Assembly (NCBI GenBank): GCA_964514395.1
Contig: CAZEQK010000003.1
Location: forward strand, 62,001 to 126,000
Source of the DNA: CAZEQK01 sp964514395
GTDB lineage: Bacteria; Bacillota; Bacilli; Tepidibacillales; Tepidibacillaceae
DNA: 64,000 nt
Reading direction: 5' to 3'
The notes under the pieces were generated by a model, which saw only the letters and a program-made list of their open reading frames with translations, was not told where the DNA came from and did not search any database. Below, piece after piece: positions 45,172-54,425 of this stretch. The translations under genes were made by a program, and so were the position numbers. Position 1 is the first letter of the stretch; the number at the start of each line of letters is the position of its first letter.

Positions 45172-45480
45172 TTGGAGAAGCCTGGAAACGTACGTATAGC
45201 GAAAAATATTAAAGTGCTGGAATGGTTGAAAGCTGAAATTATAGAGCAGGTTGGTGCATTATACAAGGGTTTGTTCCAGGGTAATGATTCCTTTATTATT
45301 GATAGTATGGCAAGTTTGATTATAGCCATATATGTACTTGCAAGAAGAATAGGTATACCATTTCATAAAATAGACAAAGCTGTTATGGAGAAGCTACAAG
45401 ACCATCAGCGTGAAGGTCATGAAATTGAGGATTGGTATGGTGACTTATCCGTATTAGAGGAATTTATTAATAAACGCTAA
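45172..45480 (+). CDS. MazG-like family protein
   Basis: A 102-residue, all-helical protein. The block KVLEWLKAEIIEQVGALYKGLFQGNDSFIIDSMASLIIAIYVLARRIGI resembles the MazG-like family (PF12643), a small relative of the nucleotide pyrophosphatases. Catalytic acidic residues of true MazG are only partly present (E in AEIIEQ and D in IIDSMA), so activity is uncertain. TTG start at 45172 with AAAGGAG at a 10-nt distance. It lies 13 bp before yybS. Confidence 0.7.
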   Translation: MEKPGNVRIAKNIKVLEWLKAEIIEQVGALYKGLFQGNDSFIIDSMASLIIAIYVLARRIGIPFHKIDKAVMEKLQDHQREGHEIEDWYGDLSVLEEFINKR

Positions 45481-45492
45481 GAGGTGTGTAAA

Positions 45493-46413
45493 TTGAATAA
45501 AAGTAGAGAATTATCAGAAGGGGCAATATTTACAACACTATATATCATTCTACTAGTGTTATCAGTTTATACCCCATTAGGAATGATTAGTATCTATATC
45601 ATACCTGTGCCTTTTATCATATATGGTTATCGAAACAGGTTTAAGTTAGCTACCGTGTGGTTTATTTTTGCTAATATCATTTTAGCAACATTGTTAGCAA
45701 GTATTTATGGGTTTTTTCTTACAATCTTAGCAACAATAACAGGAATTGTTATGGGAACCCTTTATAAAAGAAGTAGTGCCCTAATGGCCGTCGTTGGTGG
45801 CATTATTGCAACCATTGCAAATTTTATTATCATATTAGTATTAAGTAAAATATTGTTTAATATTAATTTAGTAGATACATTACAACAGTTGTTGAACTAT
45901 TTTTTACAAGGAACAGAGAAATTGTTAGGTACTAATAATAAGCAAACAAAAGATTTACTAAATTCTTACCAAGCTGTATTAAATAACATCGGACAAATAT
46001 TACCATTTATGATGATATCCTACGCAATGTTCATTGTATTTATAAATCATGTTATAACAGGGTTGATTATGAAAGCAAGAGGGACCCAAGTACCGAAATT
46101 ACCGCCACTTAGAGAATGGAATTTTCCAAGAAGTGTTATTGTTTATTACTTAATTACAGTATCTATTTTACTTATTAATCCTGATTCAAATGCCTTAAAA
46201 ATTATTGCAATGAACTTGTATCCTTTATTACAAATTATTTTAATTATACAAGGTGTTACTTTTGTATATTATTACGCACATCTTAAAAAATTAGGTAATG
46301 CTCTACCTATCATCACGTTAATAAGCGCTTTTTTACCGATTATTTCACAATTGATCCATGTCATTGGAATTGTTGATATCGGTTTTAATCTGCGTAAAAA
46401 GTTAAAAGCTTAG
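45493..46413 (+). CDS. yybS: DUF2232 membrane protein YybS
   Basis: A 306-residue protein with about eight transmembrane helices; it starts MNKSRELSEGAIFTTLYIILLV, the typical DUF2232 opening. In Bacillus yybS precedes gdpP and rplI, as here; its function is unknown, although the fold suggests an ECF S-component-like transporter. TTG start with GAGGTG upstream. gdpP begins 13 bp downstream. Confidence 0.88.
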   Translation: MNKSRELSEGAIFTTLYIILLVLSVYTPLGMISIYIIPVPFIIYGYRNRFKLATVWFIFANIILATLLASIYGFFLTILATITGIVMGTLYKRSSALMAVVGGIIATIANFIIILVLSKILFNINLVDTLQQLLNYFLQGTEKLLGTNNKQTKDLLNSYQAVLNNIGQILPFMMISYAMFIVFINHVITGLIMKARGTQVPKLPPLREWNFPRSVIVYYLITVSILLINPDSNALKIIAMNLYPLLQIILIIQGVTFVYYYAHLKKLGNALPIITLISAFLPIISQLIHVIGIVDIGFNLRKKLKA

Positions 46414-46426
46414 GGGCTGATTTGAA

Positions 46427-48382
46427 ATGCCTAAAGATTTATTAAACAAATGGTATGGTGCACATTCAATCATCTATCTCTTATTAAGTGTTATTTTTAT
46501 AGGCTACCTATTTTATTATAACTGGATGTTAGCATTTATTGGATTAGTGATATTACTAGTCATCATATATCTTACCTATCGCACTGAAGTTGCTTTTAGA
46601 GAAAATCTTAAACATTACTTAGAAACAATATCGTACAGGGTTAAAAAAACGGGTACTGATGTCTTACAAAATCTACCTATTGGAATGATTTTATATGATG
46701 AAGAAGGTAAAGTAGAATGGCATAACCCATATCTATTTGTCATGACTGGTGAAGAGAATATCATCGGAAAAGATCTTGTCGAGTTAATACCAGCATTAAA
46801 TCTGAAAAGTGACTTGAAAAGAATAGAGATTCAGTATGATAAGAAAATATATCAAATAGATATAAATCCCAAAGAGAGACTCCTATATTTGACAGATATC
46901 ACTGAATATCGATATTTAGTTGATCAATACCATAATGAAAAAACAGTATTTGGTATTATCCATATGGATAATTTAGATGAAGTTGGTCAAGGGATGGATG
47001 AATTAAGTAGGAGCCTATTGTTAACGGATGTGACAAGTGCTATTAATGATTGGTCAAATGAATTAAGTATATATATAAGAAGATATACAGCTGATAAATT
47101 TTTTATCATTACGAATAATATTGTGCTAGAGCAATTAGAGAATTCAAGGTTTGATATTCTTGATGTCGTTCGTGAGATGACAGCAGAAAATAAAATACCA
47201 CTTACATTAAGTATCGGCATAGGCGCAGGTACAGACTCCTTCATAGAATTAGGTGAATTGGCACAATCAAGCTTAGACATTGCCCTTGGTCGTGGGGGAG
47301 ACCAGGCTGCTGTAAAAGTCGGAGAAAGATTATCATTCTATGGTGGTAAATCCAATGCAGTGGAGAAACGTACAAGAGTGAGGGCTAGAGTTATTTCACA
47401 TGCTTTAAAGGATTTAATAAAAGAGAGTGATTTTGTTCTGATTATGGGACATAAATCACCTGATATGGATGCTTTAGGTGCTGCCATAGGAATATTAAAG
47501 GCTGTATTAGTGAACGACAAACAGGGTTATATTGTATTAGATGAGCCAAATCCAATGATTTCGGATCTCTTAGAAGAAGTATCAAATCATAAGGAGTTAC
47601 CTAAATATTTTATTACACCAGAAAAATCATTAAGTATGGCATCAGCGAAAACCTTATTAATTATAGTTGATACGCATAAACCATCTATGACAATTGAGCC
47701 TAAGCTTGTGGAAAACTCAAAACGAGTAGTGGTAATAGATCATCATAGACGTGGAGAAGAGTTTGTAGAAGATCCAGTTCTTATCTATATCGAACCATAT
47801 GCTTCCTCTACATGTGAATTAGTAACGGAATTATTACAATATCAAAGTGATAAATTACAAATGGACAATTTAGAAGCGACTGCTTTATTAGCAGGAATAA
47901 CAGTAGATACCAAGAGATTCGCATTTAAAACTGGAGCAAGAACATATGAAGCAGCTTCATTTTTAAGAACAAACGGAGCTGATCCAACCATGGTTCAAAA
48001 GCTTTTAAAGGAAGATATATCACAATATATACTAAAATCAGAAATTGTTAGAGAAGCGAAAATAGTTTTTAATAATATTGCGATAGCAATTGCAGATGAA
48101 AAATTAGATCAAATATTAATAGCGCAGACAGCAGATACACTTTTAGAACTAAAAGGAGTTTTAGCATCCTTTGTTATAAGTGTAAGGAAGGACAATTTAG
48201 TTTCTATTAGTGCGAGATCATTTGGTCAAATTAATGTTCAAATCATAATGGAACGATTAGGTGGAGGCGGACATTTAACAAACGCAGCAGCACAATTTGA
48301 GGATATATCTATAGAAAAAGCTGAGACAAAATTATTAGAAGTTTTACAATCCATCAAACAAGAAGGAGGTTTTAAAGCATGA
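46427..48382 (+). CDS. gdpP: Cyclic di-AMP phosphodiesterase GdpP
   Basis: Breaks down c-di-AMP to pApA, which controls potassium balance and wall stress. The 651-residue protein has two N-terminal membrane helices (about 15-55), a PAS domain that binds heme in relatives (NLPIGMILYDEEGKVEWHN), a degenerate GGDEF domain, and the DHH-DHHA1 catalytic part: GHKSPDMDALGAA, DHHRRGEEF and GGGGHLTNAAAQ. ATG start at 46427. Its stop overlaps the rplI start by 4 bp, so the two are coupled. Confidence 0.96.
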   Translation: MPKDLLNKWYGAHSIIYLLLSVIFIGYLFYYNWMLAFIGLVILLVIIYLTYRTEVAFRENLKHYLETISYRVKKTGTDVLQNLPIGMILYDEEGKVEWHNPYLFVMTGEENIIGKDLVELIPALNLKSDLKRIEIQYDKKIYQIDINPKERLLYLTDITEYRYLVDQYHNEKTVFGIIHMDNLDEVGQGMDELSRSLLLTDVTSAINDWSNELSIYIRRYTADKFFIITNNIVLEQLENSRFDILDVVREMTAENKIPLTLSIGIGAGTDSFIELGELAQSSLDIALGRGGDQAAVKVGERLSFYGGKSNAVEKRTRVRARVISHALKDLIKESDFVLIMGHKSPDMDALGAAIGILKAVLVNDKQGYIVLDEPNPMISDLLEEVSNHKELPKYFITPEKSLSMASAKTLLIIVDTHKPSMTIEPKLVENSKRVVVIDHHRRGEEFVEDPVLIYIEPYASSTCELVTELLQYQSDKLQMDNLEATALLAGITVDTKRFAFKTGARTYEAASFLRTNGADPTMVQKLLKEDISQYILKSEIVREAKIVFNNIAIAIADEKLDQILIAQTADTLLELKGVLASFVISVRKDNLVSISARSFGQINVQIIMERLGGGGHLTNAAAQFEDISIEKAETKLLEVLQSIKQEGGFKA

Positions 48383-48825
48383 AAGTAATTTTCTTAAATG
48401 ATGTGAAGGGTAAAGGAAAAAAAGGAGAAGTAAAAGAAATTTCAGATGGCTATGCAAGAAATTATTTAATTCCTAAAGGTCTTGCAAAGGCAGCTACTAG
48501 TAGTAATGTAAAAGAAATGGCTGCAATTGAGCACAGTGAACAAGTGAGAAAAGAGAATGAGTTAAAAAGAGCACAACAATTAGCAGAAAAACTTGAAAAG
48601 ATAACGATTACGATTAAATCTAAGGCTGGAGAAAACGGAAAATTATTCGGTGCTGTTACATCAAAGCAGATTGCTGAAGCATTAAAAAAAGAGAAAGTTA
48701 CTATAGATAAAAGGAAAATTTTATTAGATGAACCTATCAGAGCTTTAGGTTATACTCATGTATTAGTAAAACTCCATTCAGAGGTAACTGCGAATATTAA
48801 AGTAAATGTAAGTGAAGAAAATTAA
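48379..48825 (+). CDS. rplI: 50S ribosomal protein L9
   Basis: A 148-residue L9: N-terminal globular domain (MKVIFLNDVKGKGKKGEVKEISDGYARNYLIPKGLA), a long central helix (about 41-75) and a C-terminal domain (GKLFGAVTSKQIAEAL). Coupled to gdpP through an ATGA overlap; AGAAGGAGG RBS inside gdpP. It is followed by dnaC after 18 bp. Confidence 0.98.
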   Translation: MKVIFLNDVKGKGKKGEVKEISDGYARNYLIPKGLAKAATSSNVKEMAAIEHSEQVRKENELKRAQQLAEKLEKITITIKSKAGENGKLFGAVTSKQIAEALKKEKVTIDKRKILLDEPIRALGYTHVLVKLHSEVTANIKVNVSEEN

Positions 48826-48843
48826 AAATGAGGCGAGTCCATC

Positions 48844-50196
48844 ATGAGTGAATTGTTTTTGGACAGATTACCACCCCAAAATGTAGAAGCTGAACAAGCG
48901 GTTTTAGGTGCTATTCTTTTAGAGAAAGATGCTTTAATTAAGATTTTAGAGTTTATTTCACCTGAAGATTTTTACAGAACAGCCCATCAGCGAATTTATA
49001 GAGCAATGTTAAACCTTTCTGAATTAGGTGAGCCTATTGATTTAGTAACACTTACTTCAGAATTACAGAACAAGAGTATATTAGAAGAAGTTGGCGGTGT
49101 AACCTATCTTACGGACCTAGCGAACTCCGTTCCTACAGCAGCAAATATTGAATATTATGCAAAAATTATTGAAGAAAAATCAATTTTGCGAAGGTTGATT
49201 AAGGCTGCAACAGAGATAGCTTCAAATGGTTACGCAGAAAGTGAAAATATCAATGAAGTCATCAGTAATGCTGAGAAGCGAATTTTTGAGATATCTCAAA
49301 AAAAATATAACGATGGATTTGTGTCGATAAAAGATGTACTAATGGACACCTTAGACCGTATAGAATTCCTTCATCATAACAAAGGAGAAATAACAGGAAT
49401 TCCATCTGGATTCTCCGATCTTGATAAAATGACATCTGGCTTTCAAAAATCCGACTTAATCATTATCGCTGCTAGGCCGAGTGTTGGTAAAACAGCCTTT
49501 GCATTAAACGTAGCACAAAATGTATCTGCTAGAGCAAAAGAAACAGTGGCGATATTCAGCTTAGAAATGTCAGCTCAGCAGCTAGTACAAAGGATGGTTT
49601 CCTCTGAGGGGAATATTGATGCACATAAATTGAGAACAGGTCTAATGGAAGAAAATGATTGGCAAAGACTAACGATGGCAATGAGCACATTATCTGAGGC
49701 ACCAATCTATATTGATGATACCCCAGGCATTAATGTCTATGAAGTAAGAGCAAAAGCAAGAAGATTAAAGGCAGAGAAGGGCTTAGGAATGATATTAATT
49801 GACTACATACAGCTGATTCAGGGTAGGGGTAGATCAGATAACAGACAGCAGGAAATATCGGAAATATCAAGGCAGTTAAAAGGAATAGCTAGAGAATTAG
49901 AGGTTCCTGTAGTTGCATTATCCCAATTAAGCCGTGCAGTAGAACAGCGTCAAGATAAAAGACCCATGCTTTCAGATATTCGTGAATCAGGTAGTATTGA
50001 GCAGGACGCTGATGTGGTTGCCTTTTTATATCGTGATGATTACTATAACCCAGAGACAGAAAAAAAGAATATAATTGAGATCATTATTGGAAAACAAAGA
50101 AATGGACCAGTTGGAAAAGTTGAGCTGGTTTTCCTCAAAAGCTTTAATAAATTTGTAAATTATGCTAAAAGTATAGAAAATACAGATTCTGAGTAA
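48844..50196 (+). CDS. dnaC: Replicative DNA helicase (DnaB-type)
   Basis: Hexameric 5'-3' helicase at the fork; called DnaC in Bacillus. The 450-residue protein has the primase-binding N-terminal domain (PPQNVEAEQAVLGAILLEKDAL), a linker and the RecA-like ATPase with Walker A ARPSVGKT near 213-220, SLEMSAQQL, Walker B MILIDYIQLIQG and the arginine-finger region ADVVAFLYRDDYY. There is no intein. A terminator follows. Confidence 0.97.
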   Translation: MSELFLDRLPPQNVEAEQAVLGAILLEKDALIKILEFISPEDFYRTAHQRIYRAMLNLSELGEPIDLVTLTSELQNKSILEEVGGVTYLTDLANSVPTAANIEYYAKIIEEKSILRRLIKAATEIASNGYAESENINEVISNAEKRIFEISQKKYNDGFVSIKDVLMDTLDRIEFLHHNKGEITGIPSGFSDLDKMTSGFQKSDLIIIAARPSVGKTAFALNVAQNVSARAKETVAIFSLEMSAQQLVQRMVSSEGNIDAHKLRTGLMEENDWQRLTMAMSTLSEAPIYIDDTPGINVYEVRAKARRLKAEKGLGMILIDYIQLIQGRGRSDNRQQEISEISRQLKGIARELEVPVVALSQLSRAVEQRQDKRPMLSDIRESGSIEQDADVVAFLYRDDYYNPETEKKNIIEIIIGKQRNGPVGKVELVFLKSFNKFVNYAKSIENTDSE

Positions 50197-50225
50197 CCTC
50201 AATATATATAGGTTACTCTTTTTAT
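50191..50225 (+). terminator. Terminator after dnaC
   Basis: GAGTAACCT / AGGTTACTC hairpin overlapping the dnaC stop, followed by TTTTTATT. Confidence 0.85.
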
Positions 50226-50366
50226 TGTCTGTATATTAGACGAACAAAAAGCAGTAAAATCTCAACAAATGTTCGTTTATTTAATTGACATGGTCAATAG
50301 AGACTGCTAAACTAAGATTGGATTAAAAGAAACTAATTAATGATAGTACAAATGGAGGTGTTTCCT

Positions 50367-51653
50367 ATGTCTACAGTTGTTGTAGTCGGGACACAATGGG
50401 GAGATGAAGGAAAAGGAAAGATAACCGATTTCCTAGCTGAAAAAGCAGAAGTTGTGGCAAGATATCAAGGAGGAAATAATGCAGGACATACCATTACATT
50501 AAAGGGAAAAAAGTATAAATTACACTTAATACCTTCAGGTATTTTTTACTCTGATAAAATATGTGTACTTGGAAATGGTATGGTTATCGATCCCGAAGCG
50601 TTAATAAAAGAATTGAATTATTTACATGATGAAGGAATCAATACTGAAAATTTAAGAATAAGTAATCGAGCCCACCTAATTATGCCCTATCATATTAAAA
50701 TAGATATGGTCGAGGAAGTATTAAAAGGGAAAAATAAAATAGGAACAACAGGAAAAGGTATTGGCCCAGCCTATATGGACAAAGCGGCAAGAATTGGTAT
50801 AAGAATGGCTGATTTTTTAGATGAAGCTGAATTTAGAAAAAAAGTAGAAATAAATGTCAAGGAAAAAAACAGACTACTTGATAAATATTATGAGACCGAA
50901 GGATTTAATGCTGAAGAAATTATTAATAATTATACGAAGTACAGAGAGGTAATAAAGCCTTATATTGTGGATACTTCTGTCGTATTAAACGATGCGATTG
51001 ATCAAGGCAAACGAGTGTTATTTGAAGGTGCACAAGGTGTTATGCTTGATATAGACCAAGGAACCTACCCATTTGTCACTTCATCAAACCCTGTAGCAGG
51101 TGGAGTTACTATTGGTTCAGGTGTTGGACCGACAAAAATACATCATGTCGTTGGAGTAGCAAAAGCATATACAACAAGAGTAGGGGATGGACCATTCCAA
51201 ACAGAATTACATGATGAAATTGGCAATCGGATTAGAGAAATTGGTAAGGAATATGGTACAACAACTGGAAGACCACGAAGAGTTGGATGGTTTGATAGTG
51301 TGGTAGTTCGCCACGCAAGAAGGGTCAGCGGTATTACTGAGCTATCCTTAAATTCACTTGATGTTTTAACTGGTATTCCTACCTTGAAAATATGCACAGC
51401 ATACAAATATAATGGAAAAACGATGGAAGAATTTCCTGCTAATCTAAATATACTAGCTAAGTGTGAACCAGTATATGAAGAACTACCTGGGTGGGATGAA
51501 GATATCACAAAAGCGAAGAGTCTGAATGATCTACCCATCAATGCTCGTCATTATTTAGAGAGGCTATCTCAATTATCAGGGATACCAATTGCAATCTTTT
51601 CAGTAGGTCCAAACAGGGATCAGACCATTATGTTAAAAGGTGTCTTTGCTTAA
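50367..51653 (+). CDS. purA: Adenylosuccinate synthetase
   Basis: Makes adenylosuccinate from IMP and aspartate with GTP, the first step to AMP. The 428-residue protein starts MSTVVVVGTQWGDEGKGKITD, containing the catalytic Asp and GDEGKGK loop, and has GNNAGHT, TTGKGIGPAYMDKA and TTTGRPRRVGWFD. Start ATG 50367 with ATGGAGGTG upstream. It is a single gene, bounded by terminators, followed by a tRNA cluster as in B. subtilis. Confidence 0.98.
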   Translation: MSTVVVVGTQWGDEGKGKITDFLAEKAEVVARYQGGNNAGHTITLKGKKYKLHLIPSGIFYSDKICVLGNGMVIDPEALIKELNYLHDEGINTENLRISNRAHLIMPYHIKIDMVEEVLKGKNKIGTTGKGIGPAYMDKAARIGIRMADFLDEAEFRKKVEINVKEKNRLLDKYYETEGFNAEEIINNYTKYREVIKPYIVDTSVVLNDAIDQGKRVLFEGAQGVMLDIDQGTYPFVTSSNPVAGGVTIGSGVGPTKIHHVVGVAKAYTTRVGDGPFQTELHDEIGNRIREIGKEYGTTTGRPRRVGWFDSVVVRHARRVSGITELSLNSLDVLTGIPTLKICTAYKYNGKTMEEFPANLNILAKCEPVYEELPGWDEDITKAKSLNDLPINARHYLERLSQLSGIPIAIFSVGPNRDQTIMLKGVFA

Positions 51654-51663
51654 ATAGAATAAA

Positions 51664-51693
51664 AACGCCCATTCGGCTTAGAATGGGCGTTTC
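51664..51693 (+). terminator. Terminator after purA
   Basis: ACGCCCATTC / GAATGGGCGT hairpin with a 6-nt loop; the T tract is short. Confidence 0.75.
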
Positions 51694-51756
51694 AATAGAA
51701 AAAAAGCTTGAAATATTATTTATAGCATGTTACTATACTTATTGTGTCACTTTAAC

Positions 51757-51832
51757 GGGCCATTAGCTCAGTCGGTAGAGCACCTGACTTTTAATCAGGG
51801 TGTCACAGGTTCGAATCCTGTATGGCTCACCA
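51757..51832 (+). tRNA. tRNA-Lys (anticodon TTT)
   Basis: Acceptor GGGCCAT/ATGGCTC with one G-T pair, anticodon stem CCTGA/TCAGG around CTTTTAA, encoded CCA. Confidence 0.96.
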
Positions 51833-51856
51833 CTTTAAATAGATATATTAGAATAT

Positions 51857-51933
51857 GGAGCTGTAGTGTAGTGGTCTACCACGCCTGCCTGTCACGCAGG
51901 AGATCGCGGGTTCGACCCCCGTCAGCTCCGCCA
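51857..51933 (+). tRNA. tRNA-Asp (anticodon GTC)
   Basis: Acceptor GGAGCTG/CAGCTCC, anticodon stem CCTGC/GCAGG around CTGTCAC, encoded CCA. Second of the three-gene cluster. Confidence 0.97.
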
Positions 51934-51967
51934 TTTATTTTATGATTCACTCTTCATAGATAAATTT

Positions 51968-52043
<76 letters not shown>

Positions 52044-52060
52044 TTAAAATATTGTTAACT

Positions 52061-52086
52061 AACCTGCCTATGTGCAGGTTTTTTTA
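52061..52086. terminator. Terminator shared by the tRNA cluster and the facing gene
   Basis: AACCTGC / GCAGGTT with a 6-nt loop and seven T after it on the plus strand. It overlaps the end of the converging small gene, so it may serve both. Confidence 0.85.
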
Positions 52087-52452
52087 TATGATCCCACCAA
52101 AATTATTAATAATCTCTTCAGCTTTTTTCGCATGAACTTCATCTGTCACAACAGTTAATAGAACGTTTCTGTCTAATTCCATCTTGCTTCCATCTGCCAT
52201 CCCACTGGCCGCGACATCTGCTGCTGCAAGGATTTCAGCATTCTTATCTGTGAATGAACCAACGGTAAGATTACTTAGACTATCAAAATCTCCAGTGAGG
52301 GGATTAACTATATTATTTAGGTAGCTTCCAGGGTACTGACTGACACGATCCACTTGAAGGTCTTTAAAACCATTTTCACTTAGCTCTCGGGCAGCTAATT
52401 GGGCATGTTCAACGGTTTTGTATGAGGCTAAAATATTTCTAGTTTTTGACAT
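52084..52452 (-). CDS. Small protein of unknown function, possibly general-stress (YflT) type
   Basis: A 122-residue soluble protein with a very strong RBS (AAAGGAGGTG). Residues 4-37 (RNILASYKTVEHAQLAARELSENGFKD) and 98-122 (VVTDEVHAKKAEEIINNFGG) look like the two halves of a ferredoxin-like fold seen in YflT/general stress 17M-type domains: strand, helix pattern with A-rich helix, then VDRVSQYPG. The middle (NPLTGDFDSLSNLTVG...AASGMADG) is Gly/Ala/Ser-rich. No catalytic motif is visible. It lies alone on the minus strand between tRNA genes. The family is a guess. Confidence 0.6.
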   Translation of the reverse strand: MSKTRNILASYKTVEHAQLAARELSENGFKDLQVDRVSQYPGSYLNNIVNPLTGDFDSLSNLTVGSFTDKNAEILAAADVAASGMADGSKMELDRNVLLTVVTDEVHAKKAEEIINNFGGII

Positions 52453-52591
52453 ATTTCTACACCTCCTTTGCTATTATTTTGCAATGATTATGTAAGAATT
52501 ATGTATATAAATTATGATATGTTTTTCCACTTGCTGGGACAAACTGCACTATGATAAAGTGGTAATATATGTGGGGTGTAATGTAGTATTT

Positions 52592-52667
52592 GCCGTCGTA
52601 GCTCAGCTGGTAGAGCAGCTTACTCGTAATAAGCAGGTCGTGGGTTCAAGTCCTATCGTCGGCTCCA
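52592..52667 (+). tRNA. tRNA-Thr (anticodon CGT)
   Basis: Anticodon stem GCTTA/TAAGC around CTCGTAA gives CGT (reads ACG). The discriminator is T, usual for Thr, and CCA is encoded. The acceptor stem GCCGTCG/CGTCGGC has a T-T mismatch at 5:68. Confidence 0.92.
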
Positions 52668-52765
52668 TCAAAAAATGAATATAAAATAAATATTAGTCAT
52701 AAATATTACAAGATGAAGAATATTACCTTGCAATTATTAATTGCTTCACGGAAGGAGGTTACTAA

Positions 52766-54262
52766 ATGGTAACTCTTACTAATATTTCCGAAGTGAAAGA
52801 AATGGTTCATGAGGATATTATTAAAGCGAAAGTGAGGCAAAAAGATAAATGGGTCGATATTAATCATTTTTTACAGGATAAACAGAAATATATCATTATA
52901 GGTACCTTGACAGGCTTTATTATTGTTGGTTCGTCCTTTGGTATTTTACATTATAGATCGAACTTAAATACATTATATCATGTCTATGTAGATGGAAAAG
53001 AAATAGGAACGATTCATGATAAGTCTCTTATTCACACATGGGAAACTCAGCGTTTAAAAAGAGCAGAGAGCCTCTACAGTGATAGAAACTTAGTAATTAA
53101 AAACAATATTACCTATCAAAAAAAACAAAAATATAAAGGGAAATATGATGATATACAAGTATTAAATGCATTAAACGATACCACCACCATCCAAGCAAAA
53201 GCAGTAGAAATCAGAGTAAATAATAAGGTTATAGGTGTCGTAAATGATAAACCAACGGCTGAGTTGGTTCTGCGTCAATTAAAAGAAGCTTATCTTCCTC
53301 AAAAGAATAAAAGCAAGTTAACAGCAGCTTCAATAATGAAAACAGATGCAAATGTAAAGGTGAAACGTATTGATTTTAAGGAAAATATTTCATTAAATCA
53401 AGTTAACGTAGACCCTAACACGATAACAAATGAAAAAGACATGTTACAATTACTTAAGAAAGGAACATTAGAGGAAAAAACATATATAGTGAAAGATGGA
53501 GATACGATTTCAGAAATTGCCTATAGATTTGGTTTAACAACAGAAAAAGTCTTTCAATTAAATCCGTCCCTCACTAGTGATCTCATTCATATTGGTGATG
53601 AATTAAAGGTTACAGCAGTTTCCCCATTAGTGAATGTGGAGATGGAAGAACTGGTAAAGGAAGTACAAGTAATTCCTCCTAAAGTTGTTTATAAGATAGA
53701 CAATTCTTTATATGTCAATGAGTATAATATACTTGAAAAAGGATCAGATGGAAAAAAAGAGATAGAATATTTATTACATATTGAAAACGGGATTATAGTA
53801 GATAAAAAGGTAACGAAGGAGACCATACTGTCTGAACCAACAAACAAAATAATTGTAAGAGGATCTAAAATTGTTCCTTCAAAGGGAACAGGTGTATTAA
53901 ATTGGCCTACCGTTGGAGGTGTGATTACAAGTTATTTCGGACCAAGGTGGGGAACCATTCATGAAGCAATTGATATTGCTGGCGTGAAAGATTATACGAT
54001 TAAAGCTGCAGACAACGGAAAAATTATATTTGCTGGTTGGAAATCAGGATATGGTAAAGCTGTCATGATAGATCATGGTAATCATATGGTAACATTATAT
54101 GGACATTTAAGTAGTATCAAAGTGTCAGTCGGTGATAAAGTAGCAAAAGGGCAAAAGATTGGAATCATGGGGAATACTGGTCAATCTACAGGTACTCATT
54201 TACATTTTGAATTGCGGATAGATGGGGTGCCTCGAAATCCACTAAATTATTTAGGCGTATAA
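52766..54262 (+). CDS. Membrane-anchored cell-wall peptidase with LysM, G5 and M23 domains
   Basis: A 498-residue protein with one membrane helix (about 38-60), a long extracytoplasmic linker, a LysM peptidoglycan-binding domain (about 231-280: YIVKDGDTISEIAYRFGL...), a G5-like domain (about 285-365) and a C-terminal M23 endopeptidase with all zinc and catalytic residues: H399, D403, H478, H480. It probably cuts peptide bridges in the wall. It starts at ATG 52766 with AAGGAGG upstream and lies directly before walRK, which in Bacillus controls such hydrolases; regulation by WalR is an inference. Confidence 0.9.
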   Translation: MVTLTNISEVKEMVHEDIIKAKVRQKDKWVDINHFLQDKQKYIIIGTLTGFIIVGSSFGILHYRSNLNTLYHVYVDGKEIGTIHDKSLIHTWETQRLKRAESLYSDRNLVIKNNITYQKKQKYKGKYDDIQVLNALNDTTTIQAKAVEIRVNNKVIGVVNDKPTAELVLRQLKEAYLPQKNKSKLTAASIMKTDANVKVKRIDFKENISLNQVNVDPNTITNEKDMLQLLKKGTLEEKTYIVKDGDTISEIAYRFGLTTEKVFQLNPSLTSDLIHIGDELKVTAVSPLVNVEMEELVKEVQVIPPKVVYKIDNSLYVNEYNILEKGSDGKKEIEYLLHIENGIIVDKKVTKETILSEPTNKIIVRGSKIVPSKGTGVLNWPTVGGVITSYFGPRWGTIHEAIDIAGVKDYTIKAADNGKIIFAGWKSGYGKAVMIDHGNHMVTLYGHLSSIKVSVGDKVAKGQKIGIMGNTGQSTGTHLHFELRIDGVPRNPLNYLGV

Positions 54263-54425
54263 TGTATCAATAATCAATTGGAGTAGTCGCTAGAAAGGAC
54301 TGGCTTCTTTTTTTTTATTTAGGATATATTTAGTAATAGGTTAATTGCTATTAGAAAAGGTGTCTTTATGATAAACTGTGATTAATTATAAGAACCGGAG
54401 AAGAATAGTGAAAGGAGAGCATAGA

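Noticed and set aside
51727..51945. Plus-strand ORF of 72 residues
   Set aside because: It is made of tRNA-Lys and tRNA-Asp sequence and has no RBS or family pattern.
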